Source: a virus
DNA: 64,000 bases
Strand: one strand, 5' to 3'
IMG/VR virus record: IMGVR_UViG_3300025087_000941
Span: 1-64,000 of that record
The translations under genes and the position numbers were made by a program. This document shows, one piece after another, positions 1 to 7,422 of the stretch (position 1 is the first letter of the stretch; each line of letters starts with the position of its first letter). The notes beneath the pieces were generated by a model. The model saw only the letters and a program-made list of their open reading frames with translations. It had not been told where the DNA came from and did no database searches.

Positions 1-69
1 TACACCAATAGTTTGCTGCGACGTGGTTGGTTGGATCGAACGCCACGTCTCTGTTATAGGTGGCCATAA
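1..69 (+). CDS. C-terminal end of a small Ser/Cys-family-like protein (partial)
   Basis: This is an open frame running in from the left edge. Its last residues read CYRWP before TAA. The stop and the bases after it (ggccataaaaa) resemble the end of the small gene that stops at 2566 (SDCRRP then ggccataaaaa), so it may be a paralog of that gene. The start lies outside the window. The identification is weak because only 22 residues are visible. Confidence 0.3.
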   Translation, partial: YTNSLLRRGWLDRTPRLCYRWP

Positions 70-126
70 AAAATCTCATTGCGTATCTTCATCTTTCTCG
101 AAACTACCATCTGGTAAGCTTTCCCG

Positions 127-435
127 TTGATCAATTTTCGGTTCGACATCGGGAATACTATCTCATCTTATGGAAATAAGATTTATTCGCAGAAGCCGAA
201 TTGGAAAGTCGTGAAAAAGCTGCCTCATTTTGGATTATACGCTATAACAGAAAAAACTACTCCGAGCTTTTGCGGTGGTGCCATCTATAACAGATGGTTT
301 TCTAGATCCAGTTCGATTACTGATGATCGTCTGGGATGCCGATCATCGGCCATAAGTTTTTCATGCGGTATTTTCGGAGCTGAAATTCGAAAACGCTTGC
401 GTAGATCCGTTTGTGGTAAAGAGTGGCGTTTGTAA
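127..435 (+). CDS. Small Ser/Cys-rich protein (SxC family), 102 aa
   Basis: I do not recognise this protein. It is basic and Ser/Arg-rich, with a TTG start. It has a central SFCGG segment and RSVCGK close to the C-terminus, matching the Ser-x-Cys pattern that recurs in about 33 tiny genes of this window. Its N-terminus (FRFDIG) resembles IRFDIYG in the member starting at 38131. It lies directly upstream of the ubiquitin-like gene. The start codon is uncertain because no good ribosome binding site precedes it. Confidence 0.4.
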   Translation: MINFRFDIGNTISSYGNKIYSQKPNWKVVKKLPHFGLYAITEKTTPSFCGGAIYNRWFSRSSSITDDRLGCRSSAISFSCGIFGAEIRKRLRRSVCGKEWRL

Positions 436-455
436 TCTAGAAGAAAGGATGTGTT

Positions 456-692
456 ATGAGCGAAGAAACAATCACGGTAAGATTCTTGAATCACTTTGGT
501 GGCGGGTTTGCGGAGAAGTTTACGGTTCGTGCTGGCACAACCGTCGGCGAATTCTTGCAAACTCACTTCAATGAAGAAAGGCCTGCGTCATCGTTCAAGA
601 TTCGCGTTAACCGCAATCCGGCTGGGCGCGATGAAGTACTTACGAATGACGCGCTGGTGGTACTTACGCCGTTGAAGCAAGAAGGCGCGTAG
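456..692 (+). CDS. Ubiquitin-like beta-grasp protein (ThiS/MoaD/Ubl type)
   Basis: This 78-residue protein has the layout of a beta-grasp fold. An N-terminal strand (TVRFLNHFG) is followed by the turn and helix (VRAGTTVGEFLQTHF), a central strand (FKIRVNR), and the late segment DEVLTNDALVVLTP that matches the final hairpin of ThiS, MoaD and bacterial ubiquitin-like proteins. The tail ends KQEGA, so one residue follows the last glycine. Trimming by the nearby JAMM peptidase could expose a C-terminal Gly, but that is inference. A strong ribosome binding site (agaaagga) sits seven bases before ATG. The E2-like, JAMM and E1-like genes follow within 4.5 kb, which makes a protein-modifier role more likely than sulfur transfer. 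Confidence 0.75.
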   Translation: MSEETITVRFLNHFGGGFAEKFTVRAGTTVGEFLQTHFNEERPASSFKIRVNRNPAGRDEVLTNDALVVLTPLKQEGA

Positions 693-706
693 AAACGGTT
701 AAGTTT

Positions 707-739
707 GGGGGGGCCGCAACAGTAAATCGCGGCCCCCCC
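707..739 (+). terminator. Perfect GC-rich hairpin after the Ubl gene
   Basis: An 11-bp perfect inverted repeat (GGGGGGGCCGC and GCGGCCCCCCC) flanks an 11-base loop, starting 14 bases after the Ubl stop codon. No T-run follows, so it is not a textbook intrinsic terminator. It could slow transcription, protect the 3' end of the Ubl mRNA, or set a higher level of Ubl than of the downstream enzymes. The hairpin is seen directly; the function is inferred. Confidence 0.55.
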
Positions 740-748
740 GACAAAACG

Positions 749-952
749 ATGCTTTTTTCTCGCGAACGACTTTATTGGTCAGCAGAATCTAAGTCTGATA
801 GCCTGACTCGAACTGTCTATGTGTCAATATGCAGCTCAATCGCCTGGACAGCAAAAGATTGTATAGGGCGCAGAGAAGTGGATTTCTCAGAGGTGTCTTC
901 GGGCGGACGCTCCAAAATAAACTCTTTTGTGCTACCGCATGAAATCCTTTAG
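749..952 (+). CDS. Small Ser/Cys-rich protein (SxC family), 67 aa
   Basis: I do not recognise this protein. It carries VSICSS in the middle and KDCIG further on, both of the recurrent Ser-x-Cys type. It fills the space between the hairpin and the AAA+ gene and ends 14 bases before that gene's ATG. The C-terminal part (NSFVLPHEIL) shows no known motif. There is no strong ribosome binding site, so the call rests on the open frame, position and motif. Confidence 0.4.
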   Translation: MLFSRERLYWSAESKSDSLTRTVYVSICSSIAWTAKDCIGRREVDFSEVSSGGRSKINSFVLPHEIL

Positions 953-966
953 CGTCTGCGTAATTT

Positions 967-2157
967 ATGCTTGATGACATTGTAAAATTCGCCGCGGCAA
1001 ATCAAATCTTTGTCGGATTAATGGGAGCGGCATCTGTCGGCACAGCAGCCTACACTTTGAGAGCACTTCCAAGACTTCTTCAGGACATGGCTAGATGGCT
1101 ATTCTCGGTTGAGATTCTAATCTTCAACACAGACAGTTTCTTTGGTCCTCTAGCCGACTGGTTGATGAAGCATCCCCATACTCAAAAGGTTCGAACATTG
1201 CGTGCTATAGATATTAAAGTTCTAGATTCTGACCATCAGTCTTGGTCGATGGCCCCGGGAGAAGGATGGCACTGGTTTAGGCACGATGGTAGATGGTACT
1301 GGTATTGCAGAAGCATAGACCGCGAGAATTCGCGCGGCAACTTCACCCGAGAAAGTCTTGTTATACGAACGTGGGGCCGTCGACAAGACTCGTTGTATAA
1401 GATATTAAATCTTGTGAACGACTCCCAAAAAGCGATATCTGGGGTTGAAGTAAGGGTTTTCTCTGGTGGTTACTGGCAAAAAATAGGTTACAAATCCGCA
1501 AGACGAGTATCGTCTATATTAAGCGGTGATGGGGCGGCGAATAAACTACTCAAAGATGCCCGTTGGTTTTTGTTGTCATCGAATTGGTATGCCGATCGAG
1601 GAATTCCGTATCGTCGCGGCTATCTTTTTTACGGAGAGCCAGGAACAGGTAAAACATCTTTGGCACACGTTCTAGCAAGCGAACTTGATATTCCGCTTTA
1701 CTTTTTGCCTCTTGGATCTGTAAAAGACGATGACGATCTTAACGAAGCATTTCTCCAGGTAAAACCTAGATCTATTCTTCTAATCGAGGATATAGATGTA
1801 GCCCGCGCAAGTATGGAACGGTCTAAAGAGTCGGAATCGGGCTCGGACGACGGAGAAAAGAAATCTCGATCGGGCATTACGTTGTCTGGATTGCTAAATG
1901 TCATCGACGGCATAGTAGCATCAGACGGCCGGATACTAATAATGACGACAAATCATCCTGACAATCTGGATGCAGCTTTAGTGCGTCCGGGTCGTGTTGA
2001 TGTTAGGTTGTCGTTCGGTAAAGTGTCCAAAGAGGATGCGTTACCAATGATACAAAGATTCGGTTTTGACATAGCTAACATCGATTTAGGTATACAATGG
2101 CCGGCGACTCCGGCAACAATTCAGACAGCGTTGCTCAGTCTCGCTGGGCAGCAATGA
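967..2157 (+). CDS. BCS1-like AAA+ ATPase
   Basis: This 396-residue protein begins with a hydrophobic stretch (about residues 12-30) that could be a membrane helix. A BCS1-type N-terminal region follows, with WHWFRHDGRWYWY at 101-113. The AAA+ core has Walker A GEPGTGKT (223-230), Walker B LLIEDID (271-277), sensor TTNHPDNLD (327-335) and arginine finger RPGR (340-343), the order seen in mitochondrial BCS1. Eukaryotic BCS1 moves folded proteins across a membrane; bacterial and phage relatives are poorly known. Its place between the Ubl and E2-like genes suggests it unfolds, moves or recruits proteins for the conjugation module. The stop overlaps the next small gene by ATGA. Confidence 0.9.
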   Translation: MLDDIVKFAAANQIFVGLMGAASVGTAAYTLRALPRLLQDMARWLFSVEILIFNTDSFFGPLADWLMKHPHTQKVRTLRAIDIKVLDSDHQSWSMAPGEGWHWFRHDGRWYWYCRSIDRENSRGNFTRESLVIRTWGRRQDSLYKILNLVNDSQKAISGVEVRVFSGGYWQKIGYKSARRVSSILSGDGAANKLLKDARWFLLSSNWYADRGIPYRRGYLFYGEPGTGKTSLAHVLASELDIPLYFLPLGSVKDDDDLNEAFLQVKPRSILLIEDIDVARASMERSKESESGSDDGEKKSRSGITLSGLLNVIDGIVASDGRILIMTTNHPDNLDAALVRPGRVDVRLSFGKVSKEDALPMIQRFGFDIANIDLGIQWPATPATIQTALLSLAGQQ

Positions 2158-2351
2158 TCTACGGTTTTCGATATGGGTCCGGCAGCTGCAAAGCGATTAA
2201 GTATAGCTGGGTTCTATCTGCTATAAGCGGGCTAAGAACCCGCACTACAAGGAGTTGGTCCTACAATTGGTGTGCGTCTTGTAGTTCGGGAACTTCTTTT
2301 TCTGTGATTGATGGCGTCCCATACTCTGCTTGTCTTACGACTCTAAAATGA
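2154..2351 (+). CDS. Small Ser/Cys-rich protein (SxC family), 65 aa
   Basis: This gene starts inside the stop of the AAA+ gene (ATGA) and its own stop overlaps the next start (ATGA), so it is translationally coupled on both sides. The protein is rich in Ser, Arg, Tyr and Trp, with GSCKA near the start, WCASCSSG in the middle (a CxxC pair) and YSACLTTLK at the end. No known family was recognised. Confidence 0.6.
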   Translation: MIYGFRYGSGSCKAIKYSWVLSAISGLRTRTTRSWSYNWCASCSSGTSFSVIDGVPYSACLTTLK

Positions 2352-2566
2352 TGCTGTCGCAAACTAGAGTTTTCTTATCGGGAGGATCAACAATCGGATG
2401 TGGTAGTGACAAGATGTCTCGATTACGAATTAGAGCTATATCCTATCCAAGTTACATTAAATCGAATTGTTCGGACTGTAACTCGCTTTCATCTGGATGG
2501 AGCTATTCTAGTTGTGGGACGAGAAATTGCCTGTGGACAGCATGGTCGGATTGTAGGCGGCCATAA
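2348..2566 (+). CDS. Small Ser/Cys-rich protein (SxC family), 72 aa
   Basis: This gene is coupled to the preceding small gene by ATGA. Six cysteines occur in IGCG, SNCSDCNS, YSSCGTRNC and SDCRRP at the C-terminus, including a CxxC pair that could bind zinc. The stop region resembles the end of the partial gene at the left window edge. It lies directly upstream of the E2-like gene, so the three genes from AAA+ to here form one coupled unit leading into the conjugation enzymes. Confidence 0.6.
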   Translation: MMLSQTRVFLSGGSTIGCGSDKMSRLRIRAISYPSYIKSNCSDCNSLSSGWSYSSCGTRNCLWTAWSDCRRP

Positions 2567-2586
2567 AAATCTATTCCGGAGAGAAA

Positions 2587-3630
2587 ATGGACAAGACAGA
2601 TCGACAACTACATAAACGAGCTTACAAAATATACTGTTCGTTGAAGTCCAACTTGGACTCTGATTATGAAAGGGCCTTAGACGAGAAACTAGAAAAAGAT
2701 ATCTGGAGATTTCGACGTTTGGAGCACACGGTCAAATTGCTTTATACGTCATTGGATCGTAGCGAAAACTTGTCTAGAATAAGGTCTAAGTTAGTGACTA
2801 AGCTTTACGCTTTCGACTTTTCAGACGAGCCAAAAGCAAAAATTCAAATCGAGGGGCGAAGGACGTGGATCTCCAACTTCGTAGGAAGTATAAAGCATCT
2901 TCTAGCCAACGGAGCAACTTGCAAAAGGGACGTGATAGAGATGCGTATTGAAGACGTCGAGCTGGATGGCATTATTCTCGGAGACTATGCCGTTAGTGTT
3001 GACTTACGCGATGTCGCATCCGATGGCGTAGCTAGCGACATTAACTGTGTATCCATAGAAATGCTAAATACGGAGAACATGAGTAATAATGGAAATCCAC
3101 ATCCGCATATTTCTCCTGACGGACACATCTGTTGGGGAAACACTAAGCCAGCTATTCGGGCATCACTGCTTGTTGGAGATTTAGTCGGTATATTTGACAA
3201 TGTGGAGTCTTTCCTGCGCACATACAACGACTCATCTCCTTATTACCCCTTAAGTCAGTGGAACGGGCGTTGTTGTGAGCAATGTGGGTCAGAGACAGAG
3301 AACGTTTGCGAAAGTTGCGACAATGCTGACTGCTGCGGTACCTGTTGCTCCTTGTGCGGCAGTTATCGATGCCAAAGTTGTGCAGAGGATTATAACTACT
3401 GCGATTGTTGCCGCACGTCTCTTTGCTCTCAGTGCCTATCTCGTCTAGATAGTCGTTGTTTCGACTGCGGCGGTTGCGGCTGTGCTAAACAATGCTTGGA
3501 ATGTGGAATTGCTACGTGTAATAATTGCGATAGCGGATGGGAAGACGATTGGTGCCTAGAATGCCTAGAAAAACAACGTGCGGAAGAAGATGCGGAAGCC
3601 GAAGAAAGCGAGGCCGAGATTGAAGCCTGA
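2587..3630 (+). CDS. E2-like ubiquitin-conjugating (UBC fold) protein with C-terminal cysteine-rich domain
   Basis: The 347-residue protein has an N-terminal helical region, then an E2-like core containing HPHISPDGHICWG at 172-184. This matches the E2 active-site signature HPN(I)...G.ICL, making Cys182 the likely thioester cysteine. A following segment (LLVGDLVGIFDNVESFL) resembles the helix after the E2 active site. From about residue 239 to 330 there are 27 cysteines, mostly as CxxC or CC pairs, suggesting several bound zinc ions in a treble-clef or RING-like arrangement, and then an acidic tail. An E2 fused to a zinc domain could combine E2 and E3 roles, which is inference. The stop lies inside the start region of the JAMM gene. 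RBS ggagag precedes ATG. Confidence 0.75.
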   Translation: MDKTDRQLHKRAYKIYCSLKSNLDSDYERALDEKLEKDIWRFRRLEHTVKLLYTSLDRSENLSRIRSKLVTKLYAFDFSDEPKAKIQIEGRRTWISNFVGSIKHLLANGATCKRDVIEMRIEDVELDGIILGDYAVSVDLRDVASDGVASDINCVSIEMLNTENMSNNGNPHPHISPDGHICWGNTKPAIRASLLVGDLVGIFDNVESFLRTYNDSSPYYPLSQWNGRCCEQCGSETENVCESCDNADCCGTCCSLCGSYRCQSCAEDYNYCDCCRTSLCSQCLSRLDSRCFDCGGCGCAKQCLECGIATCNNCDSGWEDDWCLECLEKQRAEEDAEAEESEAEIEA

Positions 3631-4327
3631 ACTGCTGTTCACCCCTTATGCGTGGAAGAAACTAGTTTATCTTCGAGATCTGTCCGATAACGAAGTGGGT
3701 GCATTAGGGGTCTCTGTCCCCGGAAAACCCCTGGTCATAGCAGATCTGCTAGTTCCAAAGCAACTCGTGTCGTGGGTATCAGTTGCGTTCGACATGGATA
3801 ATGTGTCGGACTTGTATGCGGACATGTCGGAGAAAAATCGTCCGATGGAGGAGTTTGCGAGGGTGTGGATTCACACGCACCCAGGTAGCTCGGCTACCCC
3901 ATCTGGAACTGACGAGAATACGTTTATGACCAACTACGGAACCTGTAATTGGTCAGTTATGTTCATTCTTGCGAAATCGGGCGCCACGACAGCCTGCCTT
4001 CGATTGAAAACACCACAAAAACTCGACATCCAACTTGGAGTTGGTATCGACTGGACAGTTCCGTTTGATGCTACAGATGAAGTTGAATGGAAGAGCCATT
4101 ACGCACAATCGATATCTGTTTATGTGCCACCAGTCATTGTAAAGCCGACTACTTGTGTCACTAAATCAGCTAACGTGAGAGATGCTTACGAAGACGCGGG
4201 CATTTTTACGGCGGAGGATTTGTGGGAAGATGGTAGTGCCGATTGGTGGGCCAATCCAGAAGACATGTCATACGAAGATGTCGAAGACGAACTCTTTCAG
4301 CAAGAGCTTAAGGATGGCAAGGCATGA
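3578..4327 (+). CDS. JAB/MPN (JAMM) isopeptidase, deubiquitinase-like
   Basis: All JAMM metal-site residues are present: Glu39 in NEVGALG and the signature HTHPGSSATPSGTD at 99-112 (H99, H101, S109, D112). This is the zinc-dependent peptidase fold of Rpn11-type deubiquitinases and bacterial Ubl-processing enzymes. The likely role is maturing the Ubl tail or removing Ubl from targets. The C-terminal third (about 190-249) is acidic and lacks a recognised domain. GTG at 3578 gives the longest form; ATG at 3590 is an alternative, and either overlaps the end of the E2-like gene. The stop overlaps the E1-like start by ATGA. Confidence 0.88.
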   Translation: MRKKMRKPKKARPRLKPELLFTPYAWKKLVYLRDLSDNEVGALGVSVPGKPLVIADLLVPKQLVSWVSVAFDMDNVSDLYADMSEKNRPMEEFARVWIHTHPGSSATPSGTDENTFMTNYGTCNWSVMFILAKSGATTACLRLKTPQKLDIQLGVGIDWTVPFDATDEVEWKSHYAQSISVYVPPVIVKPTTCVTKSANVRDAYEDAGIFTAEDLWEDGSADWWANPEDMSYEDVEDELFQQELKDGKA

Positions 4328-4962
4328 ACCGGTACTCCCGATACGAGGGAATTCTATCGCCAGAGAAGTTACGCGCGCAAGAAGTTACTGTAGTAGGAGT
4401 TGGGGCTATAGGGCGACAGGTTGCTTTGCAACTTGCTACGGTGGGAGTTGGCAAACTCGATCTGTGGGATTTTGATACTGTCGGAGAAGAAAATCTAGGA
4501 ACCCAAGGATATCGACCAGATCAAGTTGGGAAAAGCAAGGTTGATGTCACTAAAGAAGACCTACTTCTTATCAATCCTGAGCTGGTTGTAGAGATACACA
4601 ACCAAAAAATCGGGATGGGGTCAACGACAGCCGATGTTGTAGCTATGTGTGTAGACTCTATTGACGTAAGGAAGAGATTCTTCCTTCGAAACGGAGAGTT
4701 GCTGAAGCTGCTTGTCGATGGTAGAATGAGCGCTGAAACGATTCGAGTTTTAACAAGCAAACACGGAGACGGTAACTACAAAGACAGTTTCTTCGAGCCA
4801 GGGGAAGCTTTTGCCGGTAGTTGCACGACGAAGAGCACGTTCTATTCGGCGTCAATAGCTGCCGGACTAATGGTAGCTGAGATCGCCAAGTGGTTACGAG
4901 GTTACGAAACAACCGCTGACATGACCGTAGATTTACTGTCGAGTGATCTCGCAGTGTCGTGA
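4324..4962 (+). CDS. E1-like (ThiF/MoeB family) adenylating enzyme
   Basis: This 212-residue single-domain E1 has the nucleotide loop GVGAIG at 25-30, acidic residues in LDLWDFD (45-51), then NLGTQGY with the RPDQVGKSK segment typical of ThiF/MoeB/E1 adenylation domains. The usual Arg after NL is replaced, as also occurs in prokaryotic E1-JAB systems. Cys in GSCTTKS near the C-terminus is a candidate for thioester transfer, not proven. The expected reaction is ATP-dependent adenylation of the Ubl C-terminus and transfer to the E2-like protein. It is coupled to the JAMM gene by ATGA. Confidence 0.88.
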   Translation: MNRYSRYEGILSPEKLRAQEVTVVGVGAIGRQVALQLATVGVGKLDLWDFDTVGEENLGTQGYRPDQVGKSKVDVTKEDLLLINPELVVEIHNQKIGMGSTTADVVAMCVDSIDVRKRFFLRNGELLKLLVDGRMSAETIRVLTSKHGDGNYKDSFFEPGEAFAGSCTTKSTFYSASIAAGLMVAEIAKWLRGYETTADMTVDLLSSDLAVS

Positions 4963-4974
4963 AAGGATGTGCCA

Positions 4975-5181
4975 ATGACCAAACGAAAAAATAAGGTGGT
5001 TGTGGATATCGAAAAAACCGCAAAACCGGATATTACTTTGTATAAGTCCGACGATGGCCTAGTTCACCCAACAAGAAAAGCTGCTAAGATTCGTAACAAG
5101 CGGAACAAAAATTTCGGCGTGTTTGGGCGTGATGACCCTACGGAAGATATGTGGGACGACTTTTGTTCCAGAAATTGGTAA
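4975..5181 (+). CDS. Small basic hypothetical protein
   Basis: A 68-residue Lys-rich protein with an acidic C-terminal end (DDPTEDMWDDFCSRNW). The ribosome binding site gaaagga lies about eight bases before this ATG, which is why I prefer it over the GTG six bases upstream. It follows the E1-like gene by 12 bases and may be the last gene of the conjugation operon. No family was recognised. Unlike the tiny Ser/Cys genes, it has ordinary composition and a good ribosome binding site. Confidence 0.65.
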   Translation: MTKRKNKVVVDIEKTAKPDITLYKSDDGLVHPTRKAAKIRNKRNKNFGVFGRDDPTEDMWDDFCSRNW

Positions 5182-5220
5182 AAACAAATTGTATTAACTC
5201 GCTCCGAATAAAGGCTGCTA

Positions 5221-5451
5221 ATGTTGCGCTCGTCGTATCATACCTTTTTATGTGCGGACTCGTTTTGTAATAACACGCCAGTTTCTATGTGTGCAAGCGG
5301 GTGGAATTGCGGTGTGGGGCGGACAATAAGCATCGACGACATATGGCAAACGGGAGTTTTTCGTCGATCCGAGTCGCGTAAAAGTGTTTATGTTAATCAA
5401 ACATCTGTTATTGACGAAATAAGGTCATCTACTTGTCATCCGAGATGCTGA
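5221..5451 (+). CDS. Small Ser/Cys-rich protein (SxC family), 76 aa
   Basis: The protein contains PVSMCASGWNCG in its N-terminal half and ends SSTCHPRC, giving two Ser-x-Cys elements. GVGRTISID resembles the Arg-Val/Ile-Gly segments of other members. The stop overlaps the next gene's ATG by one base (TGATG). No known domain was recognised. Confidence 0.55.
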   Translation: MLRSSYHTFLCADSFCNNTPVSMCASGWNCGVGRTISIDDIWQTGVFRRSESRKSVYVNQTSVIDEIRSSTCHPRC

Positions 5452-5615
5452 TGTCATCATACAACATATGCAGGTCATCCGACTCGGTCTGTGCCGGCAG
5501 GACCATTTCTTTTTGTAGCGGTGTTGCGCAATATAGTCGGAGGAAAGAAATCGAGGATCTCGAAAGAGCTGTTTGGTACTTGATCAGAGAAATTGGCCGC
5601 CTGAGAAGGATTTGA
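5451..5615 (+). CDS. Small SxC-family protein with helical C-terminus, 54 aa
   Basis: It starts in a TGATG junction with the preceding small gene. The first half has DSVCAG and ISFCSG; the second half changes to a charged helix (IEDLERAVWYLIREIG) with coding-like composition. It may be a fusion of a Ser/Cys segment with a helical peptide. Function unknown. Confidence 0.45.
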   Translation: MSSYNICRSSDSVCAGRTISFCSGVAQYSRRKEIEDLERAVWYLIREIGRLRRI

Positions 5616-5618
5616 AAG

Positions 5619-5855
5619 GTGGTGCTTATATCGTCATGCCAACTGATTGTATCCGATACATCTTGTTGTTCGTACAGGCCTATGTCAGAAATATTAACCG
5701 TAAAAGTTAGAGGTCGTTTTACGGCTTGCGTATCCACAGATCGAATATTACAAAGTTTTCCTGCTCGATACTGTCGTAAAAGTGTCGTGACTCATATGCG
5801 ATCTACGTGTAGCGGGAAAACAGGTTCAACAACGAATTACGCTTGGTGGAGGTAA
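5619..5855 (+). CDS. Small Ser/Cys-rich protein (SxC family), 78 aa
   Basis: GTG start (two in a row). It has ISSCQ and DTSCCSY near the N-terminus and MRSTCSGKTG near the C-terminus. It ends two bases before the ATG of the RNA ligase, so the ligase ribosome binding site (ggagg) lies inside its last codons. No recognised family. Confidence 0.45.
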   Translation: MVLISSCQLIVSDTSCCSYRPMSEILTVKVRGRFTACVSTDRILQSFPARYCRKSVVTHMRSTCSGKTGSTTNYAWWR

Positions 5856-5857
5856 AA

Positions 5858-6715
5858 ATGGGGTACCTGAAAATACCGAATCTGTATAAATTCCAACAGA
5901 TTCTTCAGTTCAAACAGGTCTACGCACTCGAAAAGATACACGGTACATCCGCCCACGTCGGGATTACTGACGGAAAACTGCGTATTTTCTCGGGCGAACA
6001 ACAAGCTGTTTTCGAATCTTTGTTTGACCGAGAGGCGCTAACCAAGAACTTTGAATCTCTAGGCCCGCACACGTCTGTAGTGATTTACGGCGAGGCTTAT
6101 GGAGGCAAGTGTCAGGGAATGTCGCATACGTATGGCGGGGCTATGCGATTTGCCGTCTTTGACGTGAAGATAGATCACACCTGGCTTGATGTTCCGAATG
6201 CGTATGACGTGGCCACCAAATTCGGATTGGACTTTGTAGACTTTAAGCTAGTTGATGCTACCCTAGACATGCTTAACACACTTCGGGACGCTCCATCTGT
6301 TCAAGCGCAAAAACTTGGAGTTGCGGGGGACAAAAAGCGAGAGGGAATTGTAATTCGACCCCCGTTTGAAGCTATTCTATCTAATGGAGAGCGTATTATA
6401 GCAAAGCATAAGAACGATGCCTTCAAGGAGATGTCGACAGAACGAAAAGTATTAGATGTGAATAAACTGCAAGTTTTAAAAGATGCCGATGCGATTGCGT
6501 CGGAATGGGTTACGCATATGCGACTCGCTCATGTTTTGCAAAAACTCCCAGAAAATGTTGGTATCGAACGAATTAGGGACGTTATCTTAGCGATACTAGA
6601 TGACATCCGAGTAGAAGGGGCGGGAGAGATAATTTGGAGTAAAGAGGCAGAAAAGGCCGTGTGTAGCAAAGCTGCCGGACTGTTTAAGCAGGGTCTCAAA
6701 CAGATCAGGACATAA
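5858..6715 (+). CDS. RNA ligase, Rnl2 type
   Basis: This 285-residue nucleotidyltransferase has motif I EKIHGTS with the AMP-accepting Lys26, motif III VIYGEAYGG (75-83), motif IIIa RFAVFDVKI (97-105), motif IV EGIVIRP and motif V IIAKHKN, all as in T4 Rnl2-like RNA ligases (PF09414). T4-type enzymes seal nicks in structured RNA, and phage RNA ligases often repair tRNAs cut by host anticodon nucleases. No polynucleotide kinase/phosphatase partner is visible in the window. The ATG is chosen because ggagg lies five bases upstream; an in-frame GTG at 5843 is less likely. Confidence 0.88.
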   Translation: MGYLKIPNLYKFQQILQFKQVYALEKIHGTSAHVGITDGKLRIFSGEQQAVFESLFDREALTKNFESLGPHTSVVIYGEAYGGKCQGMSHTYGGAMRFAVFDVKIDHTWLDVPNAYDVATKFGLDFVDFKLVDATLDMLNTLRDAPSVQAQKLGVAGDKKREGIVIRPPFEAILSNGERIIAKHKNDAFKEMSTERKVLDVNKLQVLKDADAIASEWVTHMRLAHVLQKLPENVGIERIRDVILAILDDIRVEGAGEIIWSKEAEKAVCSKAAGLFKQGLKQIRT

Positions 6716-6716
6716 C

Positions 6717-7010
6717 ATGCCCACGCTTAAATCCGACGAAATAGAAGAGCGTGCTGCCGCACTGATGATGTCAAAAAGGTTGTTCCCCAGCCTGCAATGC
6801 ATATCTTTGTCTGTAAGACAGAAGTCTAGCTGTAATTACGAAAATGCCCGTGTTGTAGAAATAGCGTCTACAGGCGGTGTTTTGACAGTATTTGCTAGTC
6901 GTGAGAGAGCTATTATGGCTCAGCTAGAAAAAATCATCATGACTGGCTTGGCGGCAATTTCCGAAGCGTTCTTGGAGTTGGCTACAAAAGGAATCAGAGA
7001 AGATTTCTAG
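6717..7010 (+). CDS. Hypothetical protein, 97 aa
   Basis: A mostly helical small protein of ordinary composition (SDEIEERAAALMMSKRLF, then RAIMAQLEKIIMTG). It starts one base after the RNA ligase stop. No known motif. Its place in the ligase-RuvC run suggests a role in nucleic acid metabolism, but nothing in the sequence proves it. Confidence 0.6.
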   Translation: MPTLKSDEIEERAAALMMSKRLFPSLQCISLSVRQKSSCNYENARVVEIASTGGVLTVFASRERAIMAQLEKIIMTGLAAISEAFLELATKGIREDF

Positions 7011-7026
7011 GGGACGTTAGACGAAC

Positions 7027-7422
7027 ATGAATCAATCACAAGAAGACTGTGTTTCGACTCTTGGTTTTCCGACCCCGTACCCGCCTATTGACTACGAAGG
7101 TTGGCTACACATCGCCAAGGAATTCGCTCTTCGTGGATTACGCGAAAGCATAGGCGCGTATAAGAAAGTACCGACGAACATGCGTAACAAGCTTGAATTA
7201 TCTGTGTCTAGTTATTTCCCGCTGTTTTTCAGGTCCGTAGACTCTATGCAACCGATTGATAAACTTTGCGAGGTTCGTTCGCGAATGGAGATATTTGGGT
7301 TTGATTACGGTCTCAACATCGTTACAAAAATACCAAAGAAACCTCGGGAATTGGGATTTGCAAGGCCATTCCCGAAACGCGGCAAAATTACTGCCCGATC
7401 TCTTTATAGGCCGGATTATTGA
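7027..7422 (+). CDS. Hypothetical protein, 131 aa
   Basis: ATG start 16 bases after the previous gene. The composition is normal, with a PTPYPPIDYEGW segment near residues 16-27 and a Lys/Arg-Pro-rich C-terminus (TKIPKKPRELG). No catalytic motif was recognised. Its stop overlaps the TTG start of the RuvC-like gene (TTGA). Confidence 0.6.
   Translation: MNQSQEDCVSTLGFPTPYPPIDYEGWLHIAKEFALRGLRESIGAYKKVPTNMRNKLELSVSSYFPLFFRSVDSMQPIDKLCEVRSRMEIFGFDYGLNIVTKIPKKPRELGFARPFPKRGKITARSLYRPDY

Noticed and set aside
2400-2615. Frame overlapping the second small gene after the AAA+ ATPase
   Set aside because: It runs into the E2-like gene start, lacks the family motif and lacks the ATGA junction of its competitor.
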